Both the position numbers and the translations under genes were made by a program. The notes beneath the pieces are model-generated. The model was not told the DNA's origin, made no database searches, and worked only from the letters and a program-made list of their open reading frames with translations. A DNA stretch of 64,000 nucleotides from an uncultured Oscillospiraceae bacterium. Its GTDB lineage: Bacteria; Bacillota; Clostridia; Oscillospirales; Acutalibacteraceae. The stretch covers positions 1 through 64,000 of the forward strand of contig CAJJLZ010000013.1 in the NCBI GenBank assembly GCA_905192745.1. Direction: 5' to 3'. Position 1 is the stretch's first letter, and the number at the start of each line of letters is the position of its first letter. This document shows, piece after piece, positions 33,806-41,838 of this stretch.

Positions 33806-34741
33806 ATGGAATTCCTGCACGCGGCAATCGCCGCCGCCAACAATTCGGTTGTGGAAAGGATGCGGACGTCTATGGAACATTTTCTCGCAGCGTGGGAGGA
33901 CTTTCTGACCGCCTTTCTCGCTTTTCTCCCCCATCTCCTGCAGGCGCTGATGATTCTGCTGATCGGCTATTTTGCCGTAAAGCTCATCCCGAAGCCGATC
34001 GGTAAGATGCTCGGCAAAACCGCCATCGATCCGGTGGCGGTAAAATACCTGCTCCGGGTCGTCCGGGTTTCCCTTTGGGTGCTGATCGCCGTGATGGCGC
34101 TGGATAAGCTCGGCGTGCCGGTGACCAGCCTGCTCACCGTTCTGGCCGCGGTCGGCGCGGCGGTGGCTTTGGCTATCCGGGATAACCTTGCGAACCTCGC
34201 GTCGGGGGTGGTGCTTCTTTTCGCCAAGCCGTTCAAAGCGGGGGATTACATCGAGGTCGGCTCTCTCGCGGGAACGGTGCGGGAAATCGAGCTGATGCAG
34301 ACCTATCTGGACACGGTAGGCAATATGCGGGTCGCCGTGCCCAACACCAAGATGATGACCGAAACCATCGTGAATTATTCCACCTATGACGAACGGCGGC
34401 AGGATTTGGTCTTTTCCATCAGCTATGAGAACGATCTGCAAAAGGCGATCACGCTGCTGACCGGGCTGGTGGAAGCCCATCCGCTGGTGCTGAAGGAACC
34501 GGTTCCGCCGCGGGTGGTGGTGACCGAATACGCCGCCTCCTCGGTGAACCTTACCGCTCAGCTCTGGTGCAAAAACGCCGAATACTGGAACCTGCGCTTC
34601 GACCTGAATCAGAAGGTCAAGGGCCTGTTCGAGGAAAACGGCATTGTGATTCCTTATAATCAGCTCGACGTGCATCTGGTCCCGAACGGTGGCGGAGACG
34701 TTCTGCACGGCGGAGACGCGAAGGAGAATCCGGCACAATGA
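33806..34741 (+). CDS. mscS: Small-conductance mechanosensitive channel MscS
   Basis: I chose ATG 33806 (MEFLHAAIAAANN) after AAAGGAGG; upstream in-frame codons read through the palindromic repeats. The 311-residue protein has three N-terminal helices. The pore-lining TM3 is Ala/Gly-rich, TVLAAVGAAVALAIRDNLAN, followed by LASGVVLLFAKPFKAGDYIE, the conserved beta-domain entry. It releases solutes on hypo-osmotic shock. Its stop overlaps the next start (ATGA, 34738-34741), coupling it to the nucleotidyltransferase gene. Confidence 0.93.
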   Translation: MEFLHAAIAAANNSVVERMRTSMEHFLAAWEDFLTAFLAFLPHLLQALMILLIGYFAVKLIPKPIGKMLGKTAIDPVAVKYLLRVVRVSLWVLIAVMALDKLGVPVTSLLTVLAAVGAAVALAIRDNLANLASGVVLLFAKPFKAGDYIEVGSLAGTVREIELMQTYLDTVGNMRVAVPNTKMMTETIVNYSTYDERRQDLVFSISYENDLQKAITLLTGLVEAHPLVLKEPVPPRVVVTEYAASSVNLTAQLWCKNAEYWNLRFDLNQKVKGLFEENGIVIPYNQLDVHLVPNGGGDVLHGGDAKENPAQ

Positions 34742-35592
34742 GAAGCGAAGCCGAAACGCGGTCGCTCCTTCTGTCGGTCGCCGAACAAGACGACCGGGTC
34801 CGCGCCGTTATTCTCAACGGCTCGCGGGCCAACCCTTCCGTGAAGCGGGACCGCTTTCAGGATTTTGATATCGTCTATTTTGTCACCGAAGTGACCTCCT
34901 TCCTGCGGGAACCGGACTGGATCGACGTGTTCGGCGAGCGGATCGTGATGCAGACGCCGGAAACGTCCGTCCTCGTCCCGCCGGAGGGAGACGGCCATTT
35001 CACTTATCTGATGCTTTTCACCGACGGCAACCGGATCGACTTGTCCCTCTATCCGCTCGACCGGATTCCGGACTGCTGCGCGGACAGCCTGACCGTACCT
35101 CTGCTGGATAAGGATGGGCTGCTGCCCGCCCTTCCTCCGCCCAGCGACCGGGACTATCGGATCAAACGGCCCAACGCGGCCCTTTTCCGCGATTGCTGCA
35201 ACGAATTTTGGTGGACCGCTCCCTATGTGGCGAAATCTCTCTGGCGGGATCAGCTTCCCTACGCCCAGCATCATCTGGGGGAGTGCACCCGGGCGATGCT
35301 GGAACAGATGCTGACCTGGCAGATCGGTTTCGCCACGGACTTTGCGGTCGGCGTCGGCGCATATGGGAAATATCTCAAGCAATACCTCGCCCCGGCGGAA
35401 TGGGCCGCGTATTGTTCCACATTCGCCGGCGGGACGGTGGAAAACTGCTGGGACGCGCTTTTCGCCGCGGCATCTCTTTTCCGGCGGTCCGCCCGGAAGG
35501 TCGCCGCTTCTCTGGAAGCCCCGTACAACGAGGATGAGGACAGCAAGGTCACGGCCTATCTGCAATGGGTTCGGGCTCTGCCCCCGGACTGA
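34738..35592 (+). CDS. Aminoglycoside 6-adenylyltransferase-like (ANT(6)/AadK family) protein
   Basis: The 284-residue product overlaps mscS by 4 bp. It has the ANT(6) nucleotidyltransferase motif LNGSRANPSVKRDRFQDFDI (Gly-Ser and Asp pair), then YFVTEVTSFLREPDWIDVFG, and LMLFTDGNRIDLSLYPLD with a third Asp. The C-terminal helical part includes EFWWTAPYVAKSLWRDQLPY. Family members adenylylate streptomycin, and chromosomal versions may be intrinsic resistance or unrelated housekeeping. Codon use resembles neighbours, so recent acquisition is not indicated. A bidirectional terminator follows. Confidence 0.87.
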   Translation: MRSEAETRSLLLSVAEQDDRVRAVILNGSRANPSVKRDRFQDFDIVYFVTEVTSFLREPDWIDVFGERIVMQTPETSVLVPPEGDGHFTYLMLFTDGNRIDLSLYPLDRIPDCCADSLTVPLLDKDGLLPALPPPSDRDYRIKRPNAALFRDCCNEFWWTAPYVAKSLWRDQLPYAQHHLGECTRAMLEQMLTWQIGFATDFAVGVGAYGKYLKQYLAPAEWAAYCSTFAGGTVENCWDALFAAASLFRRSARKVAASLEAPYNEDEDSKVTAYLQWVRALPPD

Positions 35593-35631
35593 CTCTTCCG
35601 GCCCACAGGGGCAGACGATAAAGAAAGAGCG

Positions 35632-35677
35632 AAAAAGGCGGCGGCAAAAGAAATTATTCTTTTGCCGCCGCCTTTTT
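35632..35677. terminator. Bidirectional intrinsic terminator
   Basis: A perfect 21-bp stem (35632-35652 with 35657-35677, ATTA loop) is flanked by AAAAA and TTTTT. It separates the plus-strand mscS unit from the minus-strand fusion gene. The remaining 160 bp to 35842 hold only a TTAAGGCG/CGCCTTAA hairpin. Confidence 0.93.
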
Positions 35678-35841
35678 CTGTATACAACATCTTATGTACA
35701 AAGGAGATATCTCTCTTCGCCAATCCTGTATGAACCCTGCCGACTTTCACCAGTTTCAACCAAGTTTTCAACATTTTTCTCTGTTAAGGCGAATCGCGCC
35801 TTAAATTATGGTATATTTAGCCGCGTTTATACCCATTGGAT

Positions 35842-37809
35842 TTACATTTCTATGGCTTCTCCCACAGTTCCCGTCTTGATGCGTTCACCCTCCCGGACCG
35901 GAGACGACGGCTGCCGATGGAGATGCGGGGACGCCCCGCTTGCCCGTTCCTCCATCACCCGGCGGGTCCGTTCCAGCAGCTCCTTCACCGCCGCGGCTTT
36001 TGTCAGGGTCGGATCGGCAAACTGCGGCTCACAGATCTGAAGCCGAAGGCAAGGCTTCCGTTTAAATAGTGCCAGCAGCGGCCCCGGGGTGCGATAGGTC
36101 ATCACCATCGGGATGATCGGACGGCCGGTGCGGACAGCGGTGAAAAACGCGCCCCGGTGGAACGCCCGAAGGGACTCATGATACCGCACCAGCTGTCCCT
36201 CCGGGTAAAAGTGGACGAAATCGCCCCGCTGTACGGCTTCCTCGATCTGCCGTTGGAACTGCTTCATCTCGCTGGGGGATTCCGGGATCGGCACCCCGCC
36301 GAACAGCCGCACCAGCCATCCGGTAAAGGGAAGCTCCAGATTCCGGCGAAGGCTGACGAAATATGTCCGCCGGGGGAAGGTGGCGATTTTCGCCATGGTG
36401 CAGTCCATCGGATGGACATGGTTCATGACCGTAACGCCGCCGTCCACCCCTTCCAGATGCCGCCTTCCCTCCACCGAAAAGCCGAAAAACAACGCGTCGA
36501 TAAAAAACAGCAGAGGCGTAAACAGATTGGTCAAAAACGCCAGCAGCTCCCGCCGGAAGCCGGAGGAGGGACAATACGAGAACTCCGCCGACTCGATTTT
36601 TTCGGTGTTGGGATGCAGGCGGCGCTTGATCGGCCCCTGCCGGGGATGCTTATACCCGTGATCGTGATATTCCTGAATAGCGTCGCGGTACATGGCTTCG
36701 GCCTGCGCCACACAGGCGCTCACCCGGATGCCGTCCCCGACGTGGGCGTATTCCTTTCCCATCCGCTCCCGCTCTTCCGGGTTGGAAACCCAGTAATCGA
36801 TCTTTTCCGCCAGAGAACCGGCGTCCCCCGCCTTGAACAGGCTCCGCTCATCCAGCGCGTACTGGTTGGTGGCGGAACGCTCCGAATCACTGATTACCGG
36901 CACCAGCCCGCAGGCGAGCGCCTCCATACAGGAAATCCCCTCGATCTCCGCGTCCGACGCGTGGATGTAGAGGTCGCAGGAATTCATCAGCGCGACCAGC
37001 TCCTCCTGCGAATAAAAGCCAAAAACCGGCGGATTGGCAAGCCCCTCGCTCATTCGGCGGTATTCCTGCTCCTTCGGGCCTTTTCCCGCAAAGACCAGCT
37101 GGATCTTCTCCCGGAATCGGCTCCTCTTTGCCGCCTCAATGATGAGATCCTGCCGTTTCTCCCCGGAAAGACGTCCCACCATCAGCACTACGAATTTCCC
37201 CTCCCATTCCGGCGGACGGGAAATCTCCGGACGGGGGACAAACGCGTCGTCCACCCCATTGGAGATTACGCAGAGCTTGGCGTCATACCCGTGCTTTTCC
37301 AACTGGTCCGCAATGAAACGGCTGGGGCAGTGGATATGGGTAAAGCGGTTATAAAACTCCCGGTAGCACCAGCCGTAGAGGAAATCGTTGAGAAAGGTCC
37401 AGTTTCCCATTCCAATCGAAAAGGTGACGTTTTCGGGCTGCATATGAAAAGCGGCCACGGTGGGAATATGCATTTGCCGGGCGATTTCCTCCCCCCGGCG
37501 GCAGAAACGGAACGGCAGATAAAAATGAACGATATCCGCCCCCCGGAAGGCCTGATAATACGCCTCGTCCACCGGACGGGCAAACTGCATTCCCTGCGAT
37601 TTCACCAGCCTGTCAAAGACCGGCAGGCGGAATTCGGGTACGCCCACCTTGTTAAGACCCATTTCACCGATCGCGGCGGAAGACTCGCCGCAGGCCAGGA
37701 CCGTCACGGTATGGCCCCGCCGGCAAAGCTGTTCCGCAAACCGGCGGGCGGTCACGGTGGTGCCGTTATTGCCGCTGTCAAACTGGTCGATTACCAGAAC
37801 GATCTTCAT
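35842..37809 (-). CDS. Fusion protein: GT4 glycosyltransferase plus PlsC-type acyltransferase
   Basis: I chose ATG 37809 (MKIVLVIDQFDSGNNGTTVT), overlapping the tetR stop by 4 bp (ATGA). The 655-residue protein has an N-terminal GT-B glycosyltransferase (residues 1 to about 420: VVLMVGRLSGEKRQDLIIEA; SDAEIEGISCMEALACGLVP). A link with hydrophobic helix FLTNLFTPLLFFIDALFFGF follows, then a PlsC domain (about 475-640). PlsC motifs: NHVHPMD (HX4D catalytic), FYPEGQ (substrate) and PIIPMVM. One polypeptide would glycosylate a lipid and acylate it. The combination suggests synthesis of a membrane glycolipid under TetR control. Confidence 0.88.
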   Translation of the reverse strand: MKIVLVIDQFDSGNNGTTVTARRFAEQLCRRGHTVTVLACGESSAAIGEMGLNKVGVPEFRLPVFDRLVKSQGMQFARPVDEAYYQAFRGADIVHFYLPFRFCRRGEEIARQMHIPTVAAFHMQPENVTFSIGMGNWTFLNDFLYGWCYREFYNRFTHIHCPSRFIADQLEKHGYDAKLCVISNGVDDAFVPRPEISRPPEWEGKFVVLMVGRLSGEKRQDLIIEAAKRSRFREKIQLVFAGKGPKEQEYRRMSEGLANPPVFGFYSQEELVALMNSCDLYIHASDAEIEGISCMEALACGLVPVISDSERSATNQYALDERSLFKAGDAGSLAEKIDYWVSNPEERERMGKEYAHVGDGIRVSACVAQAEAMYRDAIQEYHDHGYKHPRQGPIKRRLHPNTEKIESAEFSYCPSSGFRRELLAFLTNLFTPLLFFIDALFFGFSVEGRRHLEGVDGGVTVMNHVHPMDCTMAKIATFPRRTYFVSLRRNLELPFTGWLVRLFGGVPIPESPSEMKQFQRQIEEAVQRGDFVHFYPEGQLVRYHESLRAFHRGAFFTAVRTGRPIIPMVMTYRTPGPLLALFKRKPCLRLQICEPQFADPTLTKAAAVKELLERTRRVMEERASGASPHLHRQPSSPVREGERIKTGTVGEAIEM

Positions 37810-38399
37810 CCCGCCGCCTCTCTTTCCATCCTCCGGGCCGGTGAGCCCTCGATCATTTCGGTCATCAGCGCACGGATCATTTCGAGATCCTGTTCGCCCT
37901 CCAGCAGAAGGTCGCCGACGCCGTTTACCACCACCCGCACATAGCGCTCCGGAAAGGGCAGCGACAGCTCTCCCTTCGCCACGCCTTCCTTCGCAATCTC
38001 CGTCAGCCGGCGGGAAACAATGGCTTTGATCCGGACGCTCATCTGCCCGATGATCGCGCTTTCTCTCAGCAGATCGGTCCACTTTTTGTTCTGTACAAAC
38101 TCCCGATAAGCGGTAAAGCAGGCGTCCAAAAACGCCTCAAACCGTTTATGAAAGTCCCCCTTCACGGAGGAAACAAAGCGGCAGAGTTCCTCCTCAAACC
38201 GATCGGTCAGACGGACGATCACCGCCTCCACAATTTCTTTTTTGGAATGGAAATAATAATAATACAATCCCTGAGCGACGCCCACCCGCTTCACAATCTG
38301 CTGCACGCTGGTGGCCTCGATCCCCTGCTCATAAAAGAGCGCCTGAGCCGCGTCCAGAAATTCTTCCCGCCGCTCCTCCGGCCGTTTGCTGATCCGCAT
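37806..38399 (-). CDS. TetR/AcrR family transcriptional regulator
   Basis: I chose ATG 38399 (MRISKRPEERREEFLDAAQA) behind AAGGGGGG; the frame is open to 38570 upstream. The 197-residue protein has the TetR N-terminal helix-turn-helix, ATSVQQIVKRVGVAQGLYYY then YFHSKKEIVEAVI, and a helical ligand-binding domain. It overlaps and precedes the glycosyltransferase-PlsC gene, so it probably autoregulates and controls it in response to a lipid or drug-like signal. Confidence 0.92.
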   Translation of the reverse strand: MRISKRPEERREEFLDAAQALFYEQGIEATSVQQIVKRVGVAQGLYYYYFHSKKEIVEAVIVRLTDRFEEELCRFVSSVKGDFHKRFEAFLDACFTAYREFVQNKKWTDLLRESAIIGQMSVRIKAIVSRRLTEIAKEGVAKGELSLPFPERYVRVVVNGVGDLLLEGEQDLEMIRALMTEMIEGSPARRMEREAAG

Positions 38400-38651
38400 T
38401 TTGCGCCCCCTTTTCTTTTTCGACAGCGTTCTGTTTTCCGCAGCAGACGGACGCTGTGGCCCTATGGCCTTTATAACCCCGTTTCTTTTCAGTATGTGCG
38501 CCGTCCGGCCGAATACTTTGCCAACGCTTTCCTGTATCCTCGGGATATAAAATTTTCGGGGCAGAAACATCCGCCGTCTGCGTTATCCCTGATGCCGGGC
38601 GTTAGCCCGCCAAAGACGAAAACGCCGCCCGTCCTCTTCCCGCTTGCGGGT

Positions 38652-38680
38652 ATTATAGCATTTCACTGACTGACTGTCAA
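38652..38680 (-). promoter_or_regulatory. Near-perfect consensus promoter upstream of tetR
   Basis: Minus strand: TTGACA (38675-38680), 17-bp spacer ending in TGC, TATAAT (38652-38657). The predicted transcript has a leader of about 245 nt before tetR. Within 38400-38650 I see no gene, only T-rich and GC-rich tracts and an open but unconvincing extension of tetR. Confidence 0.8.
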
Positions 38681-38689
38681 TCGATACCC

Positions 38690-38739
38690 AAAAGCAACGG
38701 AGAGTAATTTAAAGGCATAAATTACTCTCCGTTGCTTTT
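38690..38739. terminator. Bidirectional terminator
   Basis: A perfect 21-bp stem (38690-38710 with 38719-38739) carries AAAA and TTTT at its ends. It overlaps the stop of the minus-strand gene ending at 38722 and insulates the tetR promoter. Confidence 0.9.
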
Positions 38740-39483
38740 GCTTTGCGTTTTCCATGGATTTTGATACAAAAACGCGTTTCCGGATTTTCCCTCTCGTTGA
38801 ATCGAACCGATTCCATACAAAACGTATACTATCTTCCTCGCCCGATCCGTTCGTACGCGCAAAGCTTTCGCCAGATCGGCGGTGGTAAAGGGTTCCGGAA
38901 GACCGGCGGGCAAGAGGGCGGCGAAATCCGCCGGGGCGGAAAAGCTCTCCTCCCCGGCCAACGCGGTGGGGATGCGTTCCATCCGGCAGGACCCTTTTTT
39001 CCGGTCCCGGCTCCAGCCGTTGAGCAGCTTGTATTCGTCCATGTCGAGGTATACCAGCCGCACCGTCAGGCGGGGGCCGCGCAGATAATCGCGGATATAA
39101 TACAGTTCGGGAAAAACGTCCCACGCCGTCCCGGTCTTGGGTGATTTCCGGGGCGGAGACATCTCCCCGCTCTCCGGATCCACCCAGATCAACCGTTTAT
39201 TCCGGGGGATGGGAAAAACAACGGTCACGGGATAGTCCGGCAGCATCCGCGCCAGCTTGGGCCGCAGCTTGCTGAAATTCCGGGTCTGGATTTCGGTGAT
39301 CCGCTCGCCGTCATACACGTCGGCAACCAGACGGCAGGGGAGCGAAACCTCATGATGGCTTTCCTCGGGATCCACCCAATACTTCAGCACGGCGTGAAGG
39401 CTCCGTTCCCGCAGGGTACCGATACCGGGACGTTCCTGCAAAGCGGCGAGCCCCCTCAGCCGGGCTTCCTCAAATCGATCCAT
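38722..39483 (-). CDS. Conserved hypothetical protein with possible nuclease-like core and C-terminal winged helix
   Basis: I chose ATG 39483 (MDRFEEARLRGLAALQERPG), overlapping the thioesterase gene by 14 nt. The 253-residue protein has a strongly conserved-looking middle: CRLVADVYDGERITEIQTRN, PVTVVFPIPRNKRLIWVDPE, and LLNGWSRDRKKGSCRMERIP. The D...E-x-Q pattern is reminiscent of PD-(D/E)XK folds, but the Lys is replaced and I cannot confirm it. The C-terminus (FTTADLAKALRVRTDRARKI) looks like a winged helix. The function is unknown. Confidence 0.7.
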   Translation of the reverse strand: MDRFEEARLRGLAALQERPGIGTLRERSLHAVLKYWVDPEESHHEVSLPCRLVADVYDGERITEIQTRNFSKLRPKLARMLPDYPVTVVFPIPRNKRLIWVDPESGEMSPPRKSPKTGTAWDVFPELYYIRDYLRGPRLTVRLVYLDMDEYKLLNGWSRDRKKGSCRMERIPTALAGEESFSAPADFAALLPAGLPEPFTTADLAKALRVRTDRARKIVYVLYGIGSIQREGKSGNAFLYQNPWKTQSKSNGE

Positions 39484-40267
39484 TGTTCTGTGCTTTCTTC
39501 GGCGCGGATCCTTCCGTTGCAATCCGCGCTTCGAAGCACCGCCGGCCGTCCGGAAGGTCGCCAACCACCCAACCGGCATAACCCGGCTGCTCCTCTCCCT
39601 CCGTGCCTGCAAAAAGGGACAGCACATTCCCCTCCATCGCCTCGTGCACGAAAGCGATGGAGGCTTCTGCAATCCGTTTTCCCTCCATACCGCCGGGAAG
39701 ATGATCGCAGGCGATGTCGGCATACACCGTGTTGTTCAGATGACCGTTGCAGTCGATGTCCGACCAGTGCACGGTCCGTTCTCCGGCGGCGGCAAGGCCG
39801 GCCGGCGGCCGGAGCTTCGCGGGATCGCCGCAGTTTCCCCGACGGTCCGGCTGCTCCGCCAGACCGAACTGTTCAAAAACGGTCGGGCGCAGCAGCTTAT
39901 GGTCTTTTACATCCACCAGCGCAAACGCCGTAACGCTGTCGATCAGCGTCCGGCCCTCCTGATCGAGAAACTGGTAGCAGCGAAAGAACTGAGCCCTCTT
40001 GGAATCCCGATGCCAGGTCCGCAGACGGACCTGCTCCCCCAGCAGCGGCGCACGATGGATTACCGTGTGCAGGCGGGTCAGCACAAACGCCATCCCATGC
40101 CGGTACAGCTCGTCATAGCTCAGCCCGCCGGCGGAAAGATGCAGCTCCCCCACCTCCTGCTGAAGCTTGAGCTGATTGGATAAACGAAGGCGGCGATCAG
40201 GGCCGACCTCAAAGGAATTGATTCGGATATTCCAGGTATAATCCGGCGCAACGGTATAACCGGTCAT
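39470..40267 (-). CDS. Acyl-ACP thioesterase (FatA/FatB-like)
   Basis: The 265-residue double hot-dog protein has the N-terminal YTWNIRINSFEVGPDRRLRL and VLTRLHTVIHRAPLLGEQVR. The second domain has VHWSDIDCNGHLNNTVYADI (family Asn/His active-site region WSDIDxNxHxNN). It releases free fatty acids from acyl-ACP in the cytosol. It starts at ATG 40267 behind AGGAGGAA and is coupled downstream to the gene ending at 38722. A palindromic AAGTATAATT/AATTATACTT (40283-40308) lies just upstream. Confidence 0.9.
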   Translation of the reverse strand: MTGYTVAPDYTWNIRINSFEVGPDRRLRLSNQLKLQQEVGELHLSAGGLSYDELYRHGMAFVLTRLHTVIHRAPLLGEQVRLRTWHRDSKRAQFFRCYQFLDQEGRTLIDSVTAFALVDVKDHKLLRPTVFEQFGLAEQPDRRGNCGDPAKLRPPAGLAAAGERTVHWSDIDCNGHLNNTVYADIACDHLPGGMEGKRIAEASIAFVHEAMEGNVLSLFAGTEGEEQPGYAGWVVGDLPDGRRCFEARIATEGSAPKKAQNNGSI

Positions 40268-40300
40268 GTTGTTCTTCCTCCTAAGTATAATTTTATATAA

Positions 40301-40771
40301 TTATACTTGTTGTTTACAAACATCCACCCAGCCCCTGCTGTGAGAATAGCGCTCCAGTTCATCCGGCGTAAGCCGGATGGCGGAATTGCTGCTGCCGCAG
40401 GCAGGGTAGATCACTTCCTTATCCTTTAGGGAGCCGTCGAGGTACACCGGCACATTTTCCGGCAGCGCGAAAGGGCAGACGCCGCCGACCGCATGACCGG
40501 TCAGTTCCAGCGCCCGGTCGGGAGGAAGCATCTTCGCCTTCATGCCGAAAGCCTCCTTGAATTTCGGGTTATCGATCCGGGCGTTTCCGGCGGCCACGAC
40601 CAAAAGGCACCCTTCCCCATTCACAAAGGACAGGGTTTTGGCAATCTGCTCCGGCGCGGTATGGAGCGCTTCGGCGGCCAGTTCCACCGTCGCACTGGAT
40701 ACTGGAAATTCCAGCACGTCCTTGTCCCGCCCCCATTGAGACAAATACTCTTTTACCGCTTCAATCGACAT
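40301..40771 (-). CDS. ybaK: YbaK/EbsC family aminoacyl-tRNA deacylase
   Basis: The 156-residue protein begins MSIEAVKEYLSQWGRDKDVL and carries the YbaK fold signatures QIAKTLSFVNGEGCLLVVAA, GHAVGGVCPFALPENVPVYL and YPACGSSNSAIRLTPDELER. The Lys in the first and the GGVCPFAL loop are conserved in proline/cysteine editing enzymes. It removes mis-charged Cys or Ala from tRNA-Pro. Start ATG 40771 follows GAAAGAGGG. It is close to parB but separated by that gene's terminator. Confidence 0.92.
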   Translation of the reverse strand: MSIEAVKEYLSQWGRDKDVLEFPVSSATVELAAEALHTAPEQIAKTLSFVNGEGCLLVVAAGNARIDNPKFKEAFGMKAKMLPPDRALELTGHAVGGVCPFALPENVPVYLDGSLKDKEVIYPACGSSNSAIRLTPDELERYSHSRGWVDVCKQQV

Positions 40772-40871
40772 TGTATATTTCCCTCTTTCCTGTTCATTGC
40801 TCTTCCGCGCCGGGAGAATCCTCCCGGCGGGCGAAGGGCGATCTTTTCCACAGCTTCCGGGGAAACAGTGG

Positions 40872-40895
40872 AAAAGGCGGGCGTTTTCGCCCGCC
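40872..40895 (-). terminator. Intrinsic terminator of the parAB operon
   Basis: Minus strand: an 8-bp GC-rich stem (40888-40895 with 40876-40883) with TTTT/AAAA loop is followed by TTTTCC, just after the parB stop. Confidence 0.8.
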
Positions 40896-40902
40896 CGGAG
40901 AA

Positions 40903-41772
40903 TTATTCCTTTTCGGGTGCCAGATCGTTGGCGAGCATCCGCAGATCGTCCTGCGAATAAAACTCGATTTGCAGCGTGCCGCCCTTTTTCCCTTCGCTCA
41001 CCTTAACCCGACGGCCCAGATGCTCGGTCAGGGAAAGCTCCACTTCGTCGTAAAAGCTGTTGCGGGAAAAGCCGCTCTCGTTGGCGTTCGCTTTGGGATC
41101 CTTTACGGTTTTGGCGTTTCTGGCCCGTTTCTCCAGTTCCCGTACGGAAAGGTTTCCCTGTATCGCCGCCTGCGCGGCAGCGACCTGCTCTTCCTCCCCG
41201 GGGAACGCGAGCACAGCGCGGGCATGGCCGGCGGACAGCCGTCCCTCCGATACCAGCTCCGCCACCGGGCGCGGCAGCCGGAGCAGCCGGAGAGCGTTCG
41301 CCACCGCCGGGCGGGATTTATTCACAGCCTGCGCGGTTTCTTCCTGCGTAAGCCCGTAGTTTTCCATCAGCGTCTGAAAGCCGAGCGCTTCCTCCATCGG
41401 GTTGAGGTCCTCCCGCTGCAGGTTCTCGATCAGCGCCAGCTCGGCGGCTTCCTGATCCGTCATCTCCCGCACCACTACCGGCACCTCGGTCAGCCCCGCC
41501 ATTCGGGAAGCGCGCCACCGGCGTTCCCCGGCGACCAACTGATAATTTCCGCCGCTCAGCGGCCGAACCAGCAGCGGCTGCAGCACACCATGCTGCGCAA
41601 TGGAGGCCGCCAGCTCGGCCAGCGCGTCTTCATCAAACTGTTTGCGGGGCTGCGCGCGGTTCGGTTCAATCTCCGCAATCCGCAGGGAGACGGTCTTCCC
41701 CTGCTCCTCTACGGCATTTTCGGCGAACAGCGCCTCCAGACCCTTGCCCAAGCCGCCCTTTTTTGCTGCCAT
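40903..41772 (-). CDS. parB: Chromosome-partitioning protein ParB (Spo0J)
   Basis: The 289-residue protein has the ParB order: N-terminal RKQFDEDALAELAASIAQHG, the CTP-binding VAGERRWRASRMAGLTEVPV, LIENLQREDLNPMEEALGFQ, and a helix-turn-helix LTQEETAQAVNKSRPAVANA that binds parS. The C-terminal dimerisation domain has LTEHLGRRVKVSEGKKGGTL. With ParA it segregates the origin region. It lies 66 bp after parA. Confidence 0.96.
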   Translation of the reverse strand: MAAKKGGLGKGLEALFAENAVEEQGKTVSLRIAEIEPNRAQPRKQFDEDALAELAASIAQHGVLQPLLVRPLSGGNYQLVAGERRWRASRMAGLTEVPVVVREMTDQEAAELALIENLQREDLNPMEEALGFQTLMENYGLTQEETAQAVNKSRPAVANALRLLRLPRPVAELVSEGRLSAGHARAVLAFPGEEEQVAAAQAAIQGNLSVRELEKRARNAKTVKDPKANANESGFSRNSFYDEVELSLTEHLGRRVKVSEGKKGGTLQIEFYSQDDLRMLANDLAPEKE

Positions 41773-41838
41773 ATCGAAAAACTCCTTTTATCGTTTACAT
41801 TGACGCCTTATTCCGCCGACGGCTGTATCACCGCCGCG

